Shown: positions 53,150-63,743 of the stretch, piece by piece
How the letters are laid out: every line of letters starts with the position of its first letter
How positions within the stretch are numbered: the stretch's first letter is position 1
NCBI RefSeq assembly: GCF_024594815.1
Contig: NZ_JANJOU010000007.1
Coordinates: 186,001-250,000 of the forward strand
DNA: 64,000 bases
Reading direction: 5' to 3'
DNA from: Roseomonas populi
GTDB lineage: Bacteria; Pseudomonadota; Alphaproteobacteria; Acetobacterales; Acetobacteraceae
Notes under the pieces: generated by a model
Told to the model about the DNA's origin: nothing
The model's input: only the letters and a program-made list of their open reading frames with translations
Databases searched by the model: none
Translations under genes and position numbers: made by a program

Positions 53150-53164
53150 TGCGAGCCACTTGCA
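53150..53164. promoter_or_regulatory. Candidate iron-responsive site before feoA
   Basis: TGCGAGCCACTTGCA is an imperfect palindrome 31 bp from the feoA start. Read on the minus strand, TGCAAGTGGCTCGCAT matches 14 of 16 positions of the site before the YncE-like gene. Its right half is poor against the Fur consensus, so it is a weaker candidate. Confidence 0.45.
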
Positions 53165-53166
53165 AC

Positions 53167-53192
53167 GGACAGGCGGTTGCCGCCTGCTGTCC
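53167..53192 (-). terminator. Hairpin after gntK
   Basis: CAGGCGG and CCGCCTG pair perfectly around a 3-base loop, extended by GGA and TCC. It begins 5 bp after the gluconokinase stop in reading direction and separates it from the feoA control region. No T-tract. Confidence 0.5.
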
Positions 53193-53196
53193 CGGC

Positions 53197-53736
53197 CTAC
53201 TGCCGCAGCGCCTCGACCACCGTCTCGACCAGGGCCTCGGGCGGACGGTCCGGGACGATGACGATCGGGTCCTCGTCCTCGGTCGGCGGCTCCAGGGCGG
53301 CGAATTGGCTGTCCAGCAGGCCCGCCGGCATGAAATGGCCCGCACGGGCCGCGAGGCGGGGCGACAGGAGATCGGTCGCGCCCTTCAGGAAAACCAGCCG
53401 CACCCCGGGACGCCCGCCGATGAGGATGTCGCGGTAGCGGCGCTTGAGCGCGGAGCAGGTGACGACGCCGCAGCGTCCCTCGGCCAGCCAGCCGTCGATC
53501 TCCGCCGCGATGGCGCGGAGCCAGGGCCAGCGGTCCTCGTCCGTCAGCGGCGTGCCGCTGGCCATCTTCGCCACGTTGGCGGGCGGGTGGATGTCGTCGC
53601 CTTCCAGGTAGGCCCATCCCAGCCGTGCCGCGAGGAGCCGGGCCACGGTCGTCTTCCCCGCCCCGGACACGCCCATGACGACCACCACTCGCGCCGGCAT
53701 GGCGGCGGACCCGTCCCCTGCGGCCCCGTCTCCCAT
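53197..53736 (-). CDS. gntK: Gluconokinase
   Basis: Phosphorylates D-gluconate to 6-phosphogluconate. It is 179 residues, a typical GntK length. The P-loop GVSGAGKT is at 22-29; [21 protein letters not shown] is the gluconate-binding signature (residues D, H, P), followed by [12 protein letters not shown]. The first ATG at 53736 has GGGGGAGGA about 5 bp upstream and was preferred; a second ATG 36 bp in would give 167 residues. No gluconate permease is adjacent. Confidence 0.93.
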   Translation of the reverse strand: MGDGAAGDGSAAMPARVVVVMGVSGAGKTTVARLLAARLGWAYLEGDDIHPPANVAKMASGTPLTDEDRWPWLRAIAAEIDGWLAEGRCGVVTCSALKRRYRDILIGGRPGVRLVFLKGATDLLSPRLAARAGHFMPAGLLDSQFAALEPPTEDEDPIVIVPDRPPEALVETVVEALRQ

Positions 53737-53864
53737 GGCGTCCTCCCCCTGGCTCCCCCGTAGGGCTCTTGCCCTGGGTTAAACCCGTCCCTCCGGCAAA
53801 TCGGCCCAGCCGGCAAGGGGCGCCGCTTCCGGCGCGCCCTGCCGGCGCCTATATCGGCGGCGCG

Positions 53865-54695
53865 ATGATCATTCCCTTCCGCAAGATGCACGGCCTCGGC
53901 AACGACTTCGTCGTGCTGGACGGCCGCGCCGCGCCGCTGCCCATCACCGCCACCCGCGCCGCGGCCATCGCGGACCGCCGCACGGGCATCGGCTGCGACC
54001 AGTTCATCGTCATGGAGCCGGGCGGGGAGGGGGCGGAGGTGTTCATGCGCATCCGCAACCCCGACGGCTCCGAGGCCGGGGCCTGCGGCAACGCGACCCG
54101 GTGCGTGGCGGAGCTGGTGATGACGGAGGCGGGGCGCGACGCCCTTTCCGTCCGCACGATCTCCGGCGAGCTGCCCTCCGAACGTCTGGCAGATGGCAGC
54201 GTCCGCGTGGATATGGGCCCGGCCCGGCTGGGCTGGGGCGAGGTGCCCCTGGCGCGGGAACTGGACACGCTGCACCTGCCCCTCTCGGCCGAAGGCGTCT
54301 CCGACCCCGCCGCCCTCTCCATGGGCAACCCGCACGCGACCTTCTTCGTGCCGGACCTGGCCGCGCTGGACATCCCGCGCATCGGCCCGGCGCTGGAGCA
54401 CGACCCGCTCTTCCCGGAGAGGGCGAATATCGGCTTTGTCCAGGTCCTGGCGCCGGACCACCTGAAGCTGGTGGTGTGGGAGCGTGGCGCGGGGCTCACC
54501 CTTGCCTGCGGCACCGGCGCCTGCGCCGCGCTGGTGAACGCGGCCCGGCGGGACCTCTCCGCCCGTGCCGCGACCGTTTCCCTGCCCGGCGGCGACCTGC
54601 GGATCGAGTGGCGGGAGGACGGGCACGTCCTGATGGCCGGGCCCACCGCCACGGCGTTCACCGGCATGATCGACCTCGACGCCTATCCGGCGTGA
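53865..54695 (+). CDS. dapF: Diaminopimelate epimerase
   Basis: Converts LL- to meso-diaminopimelate for lysine and peptidoglycan synthesis. It is 276 residues. The two catalytic cysteines are Cys74 in GACGNATRC and Cys215 in LACGTGACA. The N-terminus [15 protein letters not shown] is diagnostic. No clear ribosome site precedes the ATG, while TATATC lies about 12 bp upstream, so the mRNA could be leaderless. ftsY follows after 25 bp; the mtaB-type gene often found between them in alphaproteobacteria is missing. Confidence 0.95.
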   Translation: MIIPFRKMHGLGNDFVVLDGRAAPLPITATRAAAIADRRTGIGCDQFIVMEPGGEGAEVFMRIRNPDGSEAGACGNATRCVAELVMTEAGRDALSVRTISGELPSERLADGSVRVDMGPARLGWGEVPLARELDTLHLPLSAEGVSDPAALSMGNPHATFFVPDLAALDIPRIGPALEHDPLFPERANIGFVQVLAPDHLKLVVWERGAGLTLACGTGACAALVNAARRDLSARAATVSLPGGDLRIEWREDGHVLMAGPTATAFTGMIDLDAYPA

Positions 54696-54720
54696 GAGGT
54701 CCCAGCCAGAAGGAGGGCGC

Positions 54721-56172
54721 ATGGCCCTGAAGGACCTGTGGGGGCGGCTGACCGGCCGCCTTGCCACCCCCGAGCCGGTCTCGCCGCCGCCGGCCATCGA
54801 GCCGGATGCGCCGGCGATCCCGCCCTCGCCCTCGGAGCCGCCCGCACCGGTGGAGGAGCCCGAGCCGGAGCCGCAGGTTCCGGAGCCGGACCCGACGGTC
54901 GGCGACCCGCCCGCCTCTCCTCCGCCGATCCAGGCGCGGCAGCCGGACCACCTGCTGCCCTCCGTCTCCGGCATCCCCGGATTCGCGCCGCCGCAGCCCC
55001 CGCCGATGCCGACAGGCGAGGCCGGTTTCCCGCCGCCGCCGCGGCCGGTGATGCCGGGCATCCCGGAGGAGCCTGATTCCGGCGAGCCCGAGATCGCGGA
55101 GCCGGCGCCGAAGGTGGTGCACCTCCATGCTCCGCCCTCCACCCCCTCCGTGCTGCGTGAGGAGCCGGCCCCGGCGCCGGCGGCGCCCCAGGCGGAAGTC
55201 CCGCCGGCGCCGCCCGCCCCCGGGCCGGAATCGTCACCGGAGGAGCCCGCCCCCGGTGGCTTCTTCGCCCGGCTGAAGGCGGGCCTCTCCCGCTCCACCG
55301 CGCGGCTGACGGAGAACCTCACCGGCCTCTTCCGCAAACGCCGGCTGGACGACGCGGCGCTGGAGGAGCTGGAGGAGACCCTGATCGTCGCCGATCTCGG
55401 CCTTCCCGCCGCCCAGCGCATCGTGGCGGGGTTCCGCCGCACCCGCTTCGGCAAGGAGGTGGGGGAGGACGAGGTGAAGGCCGCCCTGGCCGACGAGATC
55501 GCGGAAATCCTGGCCCCCGTCGCGCAGCCATTGCAGCCGGACTGGGGCAGGAAGCCCTATGTCGTGCTCGTGGTCGGCGTGAACGGCACGGGCAAGACCA
55601 CCACCATCGCCAAGCTGGCCCAGAACTACCGCGCGGAGGGCCGCCGCGTGATGATGGCCGCTGGCGACACCTTCCGCGCCGCCGCCGTGGAGCAGCTGCA
55701 GATCTGGGGCGAGCGCACGGGCAGCACCGTCGTGGCCCCCGCGAAGGAGGGTGCGGACGCCGCGGGCTTGGCGCACGAGGCCCTGCAGCGCGCGAAGGCC
55801 GAGGGCGCGGACATCCTGCTGATCGACACCGCCGGCCGGCTGCACAACAAGGCCGGACTGATGGAGGAGCTGCGCAAGGTGGTGCGGGTCCTCCGCAAGC
55901 TGGACCCGGAGGTGCCGCACGCCGTGCTGCTGGTGCTGGACGCCACCACCGGCCAGAATGCCGTGCAGCAGTGCAAGGTGTTCCGCGAGATGGTGGACGT
56001 GACCGGCCTGATCGTCACCAAGCTGGACGGCTCGGCAAAGGGCGGCGTCGTCGTGGCCCTGGCGGAGGAGTTCGGCCTGCCCGTCCACGCCGTGGGCGTG
56101 GGCGAAACCGCCGCCGACCTTCGCCCCTTCGAGGCGCGGGACTACGCGCGCTCCCTGGTGGGCCTCTCCTGA
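54721..56172 (+). CDS. ftsY: Signal recognition particle receptor FtsY
   Basis: SRP receptor GTPase guiding ribosomes to the membrane. It is 483 residues. Residues about 15-175 are an extended Pro/Glu-rich region replacing the acidic A domain. The N domain starts near FFARLKAGLSRSTARL. In the G domain the P-loop GVNGTGKTT is near 286, DTAGRLHNK near 369, and TKLDGSAKGG near 434. AAGGAGG precedes the ATG. The stop overlaps the next start (TGATG). Confidence 0.95.
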   Translation: MALKDLWGRLTGRLATPEPVSPPPAIEPDAPAIPPSPSEPPAPVEEPEPEPQVPEPDPTVGDPPASPPPIQARQPDHLLPSVSGIPGFAPPQPPPMPTGEAGFPPPPRPVMPGIPEEPDSGEPEIAEPAPKVVHLHAPPSTPSVLREEPAPAPAAPQAEVPPAPPAPGPESSPEEPAPGGFFARLKAGLSRSTARLTENLTGLFRKRRLDDAALEELEETLIVADLGLPAAQRIVAGFRRTRFGKEVGEDEVKAALADEIAEILAPVAQPLQPDWGRKPYVVLVVGVNGTGKTTTIAKLAQNYRAEGRRVMMAAGDTFRAAAVEQLQIWGERTGSTVVAPAKEGADAAGLAHEALQRAKAEGADILLIDTAGRLHNKAGLMEELRKVVRVLRKLDPEVPHAVLLVLDATTGQNAVQQCKVFREMVDVTGLIVTKLDGSAKGGVVVALAEEFGLPVHAVGVGETAADLRPFEARDYARSLVGLS

Positions 56173-56987
56173 TGGCCTCCGGGGAGACCGAGTTCCGCTG
56201 GGAGCGGATGACAGCCGCCGAGATCGGCGAATGGGCCGCGCGCGACGCCACGGTGATCCTGCCGGTGGCCGCGCTGGAGCAGCACGGGCCGCACCTGCCG
56301 GTCTGGACGGACAGCTTGATCGGCCATGCCACCGCCATCCGCGCCGCCGGGCTGGTGGCCGGGGACGCGCCCGCGATCGTCCTGCCGCCGATGTGGCAGG
56401 GCATCAGCGAGCACCACCTGCCTTTCGGCGGGACCATCAGCCTGGATTTCCGGGCGATGCAGGCGGTGATCGCCTGCGTGGTGCGCTCCATCCGGGCCTG
56501 CGGCTTCCGCAAGCTGCTCCTCTCCAACTCCCACGGCGGGAACGTGGAGCCGCTGATGGTCATCGCGCGGGAGCTGGGGGCGGAGACGGGCATCCCCATC
56601 GTGACCGTGACCATTCACAACGCCGCCGCGGCCGCGATCGCCGGTATCCTGGAGACGCAGTCCGGAACGCTCCACGCCTGCGAGGCCGAGACGAGCCTCT
56701 ATCTGGCGCTGGACGCGGATGGCGTCCGGAAGGATCGCATCGCCGACGCGCTCTCGCCCGATGCCCGCTCCGTCGGCGGCAGCGCCTTTCAGCGCTTTTG
56801 GTCCTTTGCGGAGCGCGCGCCCGTGACCGGGGTGCGGGGCGACCCGCGCGCGGCCACCGCGGAGAAGGGCGAGCGCATCCTGGCCGCCATGGCCGAGGCG
56901 CTGGCGAAGGGCCTGCGCGACCCGGCCCTCTGGTCCACGCCCGACGATGTCTGGGCACCCGGCCGCGCCGGGCGCGCCGCTCAGTAG
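56172..56987 (+). CDS. Creatininase family amidohydrolase
   Basis: A 271-residue creatininase-fold protein. Metal-site motif EQHGPHLP from Glu36 to Pro43, Asp46 in TDSLIGHA, and NSHGGN and EAETS later, supply the expected ligands. Members open cyclic amides (creatinine, FAPy intermediates) in the cytoplasm; the exact substrate is not decided. It overlaps the ftsY stop and, at its 3' end, the last 7 bp of the opposite gene. A link to the hydantoinase operon at the other end of the window is tempting but the genes are 50 kb apart. Confidence 0.88.
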   Translation: MASGETEFRWERMTAAEIGEWAARDATVILPVAALEQHGPHLPVWTDSLIGHATAIRAAGLVAGDAPAIVLPPMWQGISEHHLPFGGTISLDFRAMQAVIACVVRSIRACGFRKLLLSNSHGGNVEPLMVIARELGAETGIPIVTVTIHNAAAAAIAGILETQSGTLHACEAETSLYLALDADGVRKDRIADALSPDARSVGGSAFQRFWSFAERAPVTGVRGDPRAATAEKGERILAAMAEALAKGLRDPALWSTPDDVWAPGRAGRAAQ

Positions 56988-57418
56988 GAGAAGGGAATGT
57001 TCAGCCGCGCCCCGGCCGCCGGATCCCGGAACAGGCGGTCCTGCCGCTCCGTGTAGTTGTTCGTGCCGGACTGGGTGCGGGCGTCCGGCAGCGCGCGGGG
57101 CTCGATCAGGTCCGGGCGGATCGTCGCCGTCTCCGGCGGGGTCGGCGCGCGCGGCGCCTCGATCGAACGGTTCGGCATCGGCGCGATATCCACCCTGGGC
57201 GTGGGGGCGGGCGACGGCGAGGGGATGGTCAGCGCCTCTTCCTGAGGCGGTGCGATGGGGCGCCGGCGCGCCGGGCGGCGCCGGGGCTGGCGGCGCCGTG
57301 CCGGGGCGGGGGCGGCCTCCGGGACCGCGTCCTGCACGAGCTGGATGCCCGCCCCCGGCAGGCCGCCATTCGGCGGGGCACCCAGGAGGAGCGCGGAAAG
57401 GGCGAGTGTGGCAATCAT
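56981..57418 (-). CDS. Exported proline/arginine-rich hypothetical protein
   Basis: A 145-residue protein starting with a hydrophobic signal ([16 protein letters not shown]). The mature part is low-complexity: a basic Arg/Pro stretch ([18 protein letters not shown]) then Pro-rich segments and a more ordered C-terminus ([26 protein letters not shown]). I do not recognise a family. The start overlaps the NUDIX stop (ATGA). The strong basic run could contact DNA, peptidoglycan or lipopolysaccharide; this is not known. Confidence 0.7.
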   Translation of the reverse strand: MIATLALSALLLGAPPNGGLPGAGIQLVQDAVPEAAPAPARRRQPRRRPARRRPIAPPQEEALTIPSPSPAPTPRVDIAPMPNRSIEAPRAPTPPETATIRPDLIEPRALPDARTQSGTNNYTERQDRLFRDPAAGARLNIPFSY

Positions 57419-57996
57419 CCGGCACCTCCGGCCAGGACGTGCCCGGGCAGGGGGAGAGTTCCCCGCAGGTCCTCGGGCGGGTTGAGGGCGGCGGGGCCGG
57501 GATGGCCGGCGCCGTCGCGCCAGGCATTCAGGGCCCAGCGCACGGTGGGAAAGGCGATGTCGTCCCAGGGGATCTCGTCCCAGGCGAAGGCGCGCACCTC
57601 CAGGCTTTCCGGACCGGCGGCGAAGCCGGGCTCCTCCAGCCTGGCGCGGAACATCACCTGTACCTGGCCGATGCGGGCGATGGAGTAGACGGCCAGCACC
57701 CCTTCCGTGCGGATGCGGGCGCAGGCTTCCTCCCACGCCTCGCGGCGGGCACCCTCCTCGGCCGTCTCTCCAAGTTCCATGTAGCCGGCGGGCAGCGTCC
57801 AGAAGCCCTGGCGAGGCTCTATGGCGCGGCGGCAGAGCAGCACGGCCTCTCCGCCCGAACCATCCGGCAGGGAGACGACGGAACCGACGACGATCTTCGG
57901 GTTTTCGTAGGCCACGTAGCCGCAATCGCGGCAGACCAACCGGTCGCGATCGTCGTCCGCCTGCCGCACCCGTTCGAACTGACCGGCCATGCACAT
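57415..57996 (-). CDS. NUDIX hydrolase with N-terminal CxxC zinc-ribbon-like motif
   Basis: A 193-residue NUDIX enzyme. [14 protein letters not shown] (Cys22, Cys25) precedes the fold, as in the NADH-pyrophosphatase-like group, but only one CxxC is present. The Nudix box runs [20 protein letters not shown] from about residue 71 and carries the conserved Glu residues. It hydrolyses a nucleoside diphosphate derivative; which one is not predictable. A start at the third codon (ATG) is equally possible. Coupled to the exported protein gene that follows. Confidence 0.9.
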   Translation of the reverse strand: MCMAGQFERVRQADDDRDRLVCRDCGYVAYENPKIVVGSVVSLPDGSGGEAVLLCRRAIEPRQGFWTLPAGYMELGETAEEGARREAWEEACARIRTEGVLAVYSIARIGQVQVMFRARLEEPGFAAGPESLEVRAFAWDEIPWDDIAFPTVRWALNAWRDGAGHPGPAALNPPEDLRGTLPLPGHVLAGGAG

Positions 57997-58159
57997 CAGA
58001 ATGGCGCCGGGCCGGTCCCGTCACAACCCCTTAGCGGTCAGCGTCCGGGGATCGCGCTTCCACAGGTTGCTGTCCGGCGACCTCCGCTCGATTTTTGAAT
58101 CCCTTGTTTGATCAGAGTGTTAGAGCGTTCGAGAAGAACGTATCTCCGCCGGAATCGCC

Positions 58160-58357
58160 CTAGACCCGCAGGTCGAGCAGCGAGCCGCGGGGCAGGGGCG
58201 CGGCTGGCGCCGCGGGCACGGATTCCAGCGCGCGCTGGGCCGGCGCCGCGGACCGTTCCGCACCTCCGGCGGCGGGCCGAACCGGGCGTACCTCCCCAAT
58301 GCCGGCGGCGCGGGAGACATCCTGCGTGAAGGCGGCCAGGGAGTTGCTGCTGATCAT
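58160..58357 (-). CDS. Small hypothetical protein
   Basis: A 65-residue frame with genome-typical codon use, starting MISSNSLAAFTQDVSRAAGIGE and ending in an Ala/Pro-rich tail. I do not recognise it. No strong ribosome site is visible; an in-frame ATG 63 bp earlier is an alternative start. The region before it in the other direction is AT-richer than average. Confidence 0.4.
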   Translation of the reverse strand: MISSNSLAAFTQDVSRAAGIGEVRPVRPAAGGAERSAAPAQRALESVPAAPAAPLPRGSLLDLRV

Positions 58358-58473
58358 GCGAAGGATGGTGCCGGAAAGTCGTGAATCCCGGGTTAACCGA
58401 GCGGATCGGGCGATGTGCATGGCCCAGCTTCACCGGCCCGGCCGTTAACACTCCAGCAACTTCCGGCTGTAAT

Positions 58474-60780
58474 TCAGCCAATCTGCGGTGAGGGCAGGCC
58501 CTGGGCTTCCAGGAAGGAGAGCCGCGCCAGCAGGTCGTCATCCCGGCACAGCATCAGGCCGCGCAGTCCGGTCCCCTCAGGGGCGTCCAGTTCCAGCTCC
58601 AGGGCCGTGGCGCCCGGGGCCACAGTCACGGGCAGGGCGGTGGCGAAGTCGCCGGCGGGCAGGTCCGTGATCTGCGCGCCGCCGGCCGGCGCCGAATCCG
58701 CGAAGAGGGCCAGCCGGACCGTGCCGCCGCCCTCCGCCCGGAGCTCCAGGTGCAGGCGCAGCAGCCCCTCGGTCCCGGGCGGCAGGGGCAGGCGTAGCCG
58801 GGCCGGGCCGCCGGCCAGGGCGGTGCCCCATTCCGATGCCGGCCGCCACCCCGAACCTTCCCGCACCATCTCCGAGAGGGCGATGGTCAGGTCCGGCGCC
58901 GTCTCGTCGGCGCGATGCAGCGGCAGGTGAAGGCCGAGCGGCAGGGAGATCCGGTCCTGCACGGGCGCCACGGGCTCCTTCGCGAAGGAAGCCAGCGCGG
59001 ACACCACCTGGTTGAGAACCATGCCCCAACGGCGCCGCGCCGGCAGGGCGGCCACGGCCATCTCCGCCGCCTGCAGCGCGCCGGGTTCGAAGAGCAGCCG
59101 CTCCACCGCCGCTGCCATGCTCGCCTCGCTTTGCGGATCGATGAGGATGGCCACGCCCTCGCCGGACTCCAGCAGGGCCGAGTGGGCGGGCACCACGGGC
59201 ACCTTGCCCCAGGCGAGGCTTTCCGTGACCGGCAGGCCCCACCCCTCGTAGTGGGAGTTGTAGAGGGTGAATAGGCAGTCCTGGTACAGCGCCGCCAGCC
59301 CGCCATCGGACACGTCGTGCAGCAGCACGACGTGGCGGGAGAGTTCGGGGCTCCCCTCCAGCAGGTTCATCGCCGCCTCGGCGTGCCAGCCCTGCGCACC
59401 GACGCAGACCAGCCGCGGCACACGCGCCGGCCCGTGGCGGCGAAGCAGCGCCAGCCAGGCGCGGAAAGCGGTCAGGTGGTCCTTGCGGCTCTCGATCGTG
59501 GCGACGAAGAGGACGTAGGGCTCGGGCGGGCGCGGGGCGCGCGTTCCGTCCAGCGCGGAAGGGTCCGCGGGGGCGTTCCCGCGCGGGTCGGCGTCCAGCC
59601 GGACAACCTCCATGGGCAGCTCCAGCCCGGGCAGGAGCGCGTCCAGGAACCGGCGGCCGTCGGCCCGCGTGCACTCGGAGTTGCAGAGCACCCCGTGCGC
59701 GTGGACACCCATGGAGGAGAACCAGCGGACATAGTCCTGCACCAGCGTCCGCACGCAGTGCTCCGGCATCACCAGCGGCACGCAGTCATGGAGGAAGGGC
59801 ACGTAGCGTAGCCCGGAACTCCGCTGGGCGGCGCGCAGGCCGCGGAAATAGTCCGGGATGCCCCAGGAATTGCCGAGGTTCACCAGCGAGGTGCCGGGGG
59901 CGAAAGCGTGCTGGCGGCCGCGCGCCGCCATCTCGAGCACCGGGTCCCGCGCAGCGATCCAGGCCTCGTCCGCCGTGTCGCTTCCCGCGGCGGCGGCGGC
60001 CAGAAGCCTTTGCAGCGCCTCCGCCGGCACCGCCCGCCAGGCGGTCCGGTCGCGGTCGAAGGCGAGGTAGGCGGCGTCCAGGCCGGCACCCAGCGCCGCG
60101 CCGAGAAGGCTGGCCTGAACCCGCTGGATCCCCGTCAGGGTCCGCCGCCCGCCGAAATGGAGGAGGAGGTCGCTGACGTCGAAGGCAATCCCGCTGCCGG
60201 AGGGGGCGGCGCCGCGCGAGGCGGCGGAGGTGCCGGCGCGCAGCATCGCCATGCGCGGGCGCGGCGGCGGGGCGAGCATCGTGACCATCCGCGGCGCGGG
60301 TGTGGCAGGGGGCGACGTCGGGCGAGGCGGCGGCGGAGATGGCAACGCCGCGGCAGCGGGGCGGGCGATCGGGGCAGGCCTCGGCGGTTCGGGCGGGGCG
60401 GGGTCCGCCTCGGCCAGGGCGGCGACGGCCGCCTCTGCCGCCGGGCCGGATGTGGCGCCCGTTTCCAGCGCGACCGCCATCATGTAGCGCCCCCAGGCCT
60501 CCTCCGCCCGGCCGGCGGCGCGCAGGGCGTGGCCGGCATGGCGGTGCGGCGCCGGGTCGGCCGGGGCCTCCGCGGCAGCGCGCGCATAGGCGGCCAGCGC
60601 CGCCTCGGCATCGCCCGCCAGCCTCAGCGCGTGGCCCTGCCAGAGCAGCGCCTCCGCGGGCTCAGGCAGTTCCGCCGCCCGGGCCGCGTAATGCTGCGCC
60701 GCCTCGGCGAAGCGCCCCTCGTGCCACAGGCGGGCGGGCTCCTCCGAGGGGGCGGGGGTCTCGTTCGGCCAGGCGTCCAT
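58474..60780 (-). CDS. TPR-containing glycosyltransferase (family 4-like)
   Basis: A 768-residue protein. Residues about 12-110 form TPR-like helices (ARLWHEGRFAEAAQHYAARA; GDAEAALAAYARAAAEAPAD). A Pro-rich linker (about 150-185) leads to a glycosyltransferase region (about 205-570) with CVPLVMPEHC, LFVATIESRKDHLTA and the EX7E element EGWGLPVTE. The C-terminal 150 residues are beta-rich. Such proteins build surface polysaccharides or glycosylate proteins. The start at MDAWPNE was chosen because the 25 codons before it are arginine/proline-rich and without domain character. Confidence 0.85.
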   Translation of the reverse strand: MDAWPNETPAPSEEPARLWHEGRFAEAAQHYAARAAELPEPAEALLWQGHALRLAGDAEAALAAYARAAAEAPADPAPHRHAGHALRAAGRAEEAWGRYMMAVALETGATSGPAAEAAVAALAEADPAPPEPPRPAPIARPAAAALPSPPPPRPTSPPATPAPRMVTMLAPPPRPRMAMLRAGTSAASRGAAPSGSGIAFDVSDLLLHFGGRRTLTGIQRVQASLLGAALGAGLDAAYLAFDRDRTAWRAVPAEALQRLLAAAAAGSDTADEAWIAARDPVLEMAARGRQHAFAPGTSLVNLGNSWGIPDYFRGLRAAQRSSGLRYVPFLHDCVPLVMPEHCVRTLVQDYVRWFSSMGVHAHGVLCNSECTRADGRRFLDALLPGLELPMEVVRLDADPRGNAPADPSALDGTRAPRPPEPYVLFVATIESRKDHLTAFRAWLALLRRHGPARVPRLVCVGAQGWHAEAAMNLLEGSPELSRHVVLLHDVSDGGLAALYQDCLFTLYNSHYEGWGLPVTESLAWGKVPVVPAHSALLESGEGVAILIDPQSEASMAAAVERLLFEPGALQAAEMAVAALPARRRWGMVLNQVVSALASFAKEPVAPVQDRISLPLGLHLPLHRADETAPDLTIALSEMVREGSGWRPASEWGTALAGGPARLRLPLPPGTEGLLRLHLELRAEGGGTVRLALFADSAPAGGAQITDLPAGDFATALPVTVAPGATALELELDAPEGTGLRGLMLCRDDDLLARLSFLEAQGLPSPQIG

Positions 60781-60823
60781 CACCTGATGGGTAGCGGGCC
60801 GCGAGGCAGGCCGGAAGAGGCGA

Positions 60824-61891
<1,068 letters not shown>

Positions 61892-61896
61892 GGGGC

Positions 61897-62817
61897 TTAC
61901 TTCTCGGTTTCGGTCAGGCCGCGCACGAACCAGCGCTGCATCAGCGCCACCACCAGCACGGGGGGCAGCAGGGCCAGCACGGCGGTCGCCATGATGGTGT
62001 TCCAGTCGTTCTGGCTGTCGCCGCGCCCGATCATCTTGGACAGCCCCACCACGATCGTCTCCATGGAGCGGTCGTTAATGATGAGGAGCGGCCAGAGGTA
62101 CTGGTTCCAGCCATAGATGAACAGGATGACGAAGAGCGCCGCGATGTTCGTCAGGGACAGCGGCAGGACTACGTCCTTCAGGAAGCGCAGCGGCCCGGCC
62201 CCGTCGATCTTCGCCGCCTCCACGAACTCGTCGGGGATGGTCAGGAAGAACTGGCGGAAGAGCAGCGTGGCGGTGGCGGAGGCGATGAGCGGCACCACCA
62301 GCCCTGGCCAGGTGTTCACGAGGCCGAGGTCCACGATGACCTGGAAGGTAGGGATGATCCGGACCTCCACGGGCAGCATCAGCGTGATGAAGATGGCCCA
62401 GAAGGCCGCCATCCGTAAGGGAAAGCGGAAGAACACCACGGCGTAGGCGGAAAGGATGGAGATCGCGATCTTCCCCGCCGCGATCATCAGGGCCATCAGC
62501 AGGCTGTTGATGAGCATGGTGCTGGCGGGCGTGGTGCGGGTGCGTCCGCCGCCCTCGTTCCAGGCGATCGCATAGTTCTCGGCAGCGTGGCTGCCGGGCA
62601 GCAGGGGCACGTCCCCGCGCCCGATCGTGCCGGCATCGTGGGTGGAACCGACCAGCGTCATCCAGATCGGGAAGGCGACGATGAGGACGCCGAGGATCAG
62701 CGCCCCATGCGCCATGAGGTGCGAGAGCATGCGGCGCCGCCGGGTGGCGCGCAGCAGCGCGTCGTCGCGCGCGGGTGCCGCGGGAGTCGCGACGGGGGCC
62801 ATCACGGGGGCCATCAA
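61897..62817 (-). CDS. ugpE: ABC transporter permease UgpE
   Basis: A 306-residue carbohydrate-type permease with six predicted TM helices. The EAA loop contacting the ATPase is [25 protein letters not shown]. The C-terminal [17 protein letters not shown] is typical of MalG-type permeases. It overlaps the ugpA stop by 4 bp on the same strand, so the two are translationally coupled. Inner membrane. Confidence 0.92.
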   Translation of the reverse strand: MMAPVMAPVATPAAPARDDALLRATRRRRMLSHLMAHGALILGVLIVAFPIWMTLVGSTHDAGTIGRGDVPLLPGSHAAENYAIAWNEGGGRTRTTPASTMLINSLLMALMIAAGKIAISILSAYAVVFFRFPLRMAAFWAIFITLMLPVEVRIIPTFQVIVDLGLVNTWPGLVVPLIASATATLLFRQFFLTIPDEFVEAAKIDGAGPLRFLKDVVLPLSLTNIAALFVILFIYGWNQYLWPLLIINDRSMETIVVGLSKMIGRGDSQNDWNTIMATAVLALLPPVLVVALMQRWFVRGLTETEK

Positions 62818-63695
62818 TAATGCACCTTCTTCTCGACGGCGCGGAACTGGATGGCGGTCAGCGCGATGACGATGATCATCAGGATCACGCTCTGTGCCGC
62901 GGACTGGCCGAGGTTCAGGTTCTCCACCCCGTCCACATAGACCTTGTAAATCAGCGTCTCCGTCGCCTTCGCGGGGCCCCCGTTGGTCAGGGCATGGATG
63001 ATGCCGAAGGTCTCGAAGAAGGCGTAGGTCAGGTTCACCACCAGCAGGAAGAAGGTGGTGGGGGAGAGAAGGGGGAAGATGATCGTCCAGAAGCGCCGTG
63101 CCGGCCGGGCGCCGTCGATCGCGGCCGCCTCCAGCACGGAGGCGGGGATGGATTGCAGTCCCGCGAGGAAGAAGATGAAGTTGTAGGCCAGCTGCTTCCA
63201 GACCGCGGCGATGACGACGAGGACCATCGCGTGGGTGCCGTTCAGCCGGTAGTCCCAGGGGATTCCCACGGCCCGCAGCCCGCGGCCGATCATCCCGACT
63301 TCCGGCTGGAACAGGAAGAGCCAGAGCACGGCGGCGACGGCGGGCGCGACCGCGTAGGGCCAGATGAGGAGGCTGCGGTAGACGGTGGCGCCCCGCAGCG
63401 ACTTGTCCGCCTGCACCGCCAGGAAGAGTGCGAGGCCCAGCGCCAGGGCGGCAACGCAGCCGGAGAAGACGACGGTGTTCAGCGCGGCGTTGAGCCAGGT
63501 CGGGTCCGACAGGACCTCCTGGAAGTTCTCCAGCCCCACGAACTCGCGCGAGAGGCCGAAGGCGTCCTCCCGCAGCAGCGACTGGTAGATCGCCTGGCCC
63601 GCGGGCCAGAAGAAGAAGACGAAGGTGACAGCGAGCTGCGGCGCCAGGAGGGCGATCGGCAGCAGGCGTCCCCGGAAGATGACTTTTTTCTGCAT
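62814..63695 (-). CDS. ugpA: ABC transporter permease UgpA
   Basis: A 293-residue partner permease with six TM segments. [20 protein letters not shown] is a UgpA-like N-terminus, and [24 protein letters not shown] is the EAA loop. Inner membrane. It starts 48 bp after the binding-protein stop. With UgpE it forms the channel for sn-glycerol 3-phosphate or a glycerophosphodiester. Confidence 0.93.
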   Translation of the reverse strand: MQKKVIFRGRLLPIALLAPQLAVTFVFFFWPAGQAIYQSLLREDAFGLSREFVGLENFQEVLSDPTWLNAALNTVVFSGCVAALALGLALFLAVQADKSLRGATVYRSLLIWPYAVAPAVAAVLWLFLFQPEVGMIGRGLRAVGIPWDYRLNGTHAMVLVVIAAVWKQLAYNFIFFLAGLQSIPASVLEAAAIDGARPARRFWTIIFPLLSPTTFFLLVVNLTYAFFETFGIIHALTNGGPAKATETLIYKVYVDGVENLNLGQSAAQSVILMIIVIALTAIQFRAVEKKVHY

Positions 63696-63743
63696 CGCGC
63701 CCTTTGGGACGCCGGGCGGGGTGAGTCGCCCGGCGCCGTTCAG

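Noticed and set aside
56172-56987. Creatinine pathway unit with the hydantoinase operon
   Set aside because: The two loci are about 50 kb apart, and creatininase-fold proteins have several substrates; there is no direct support.
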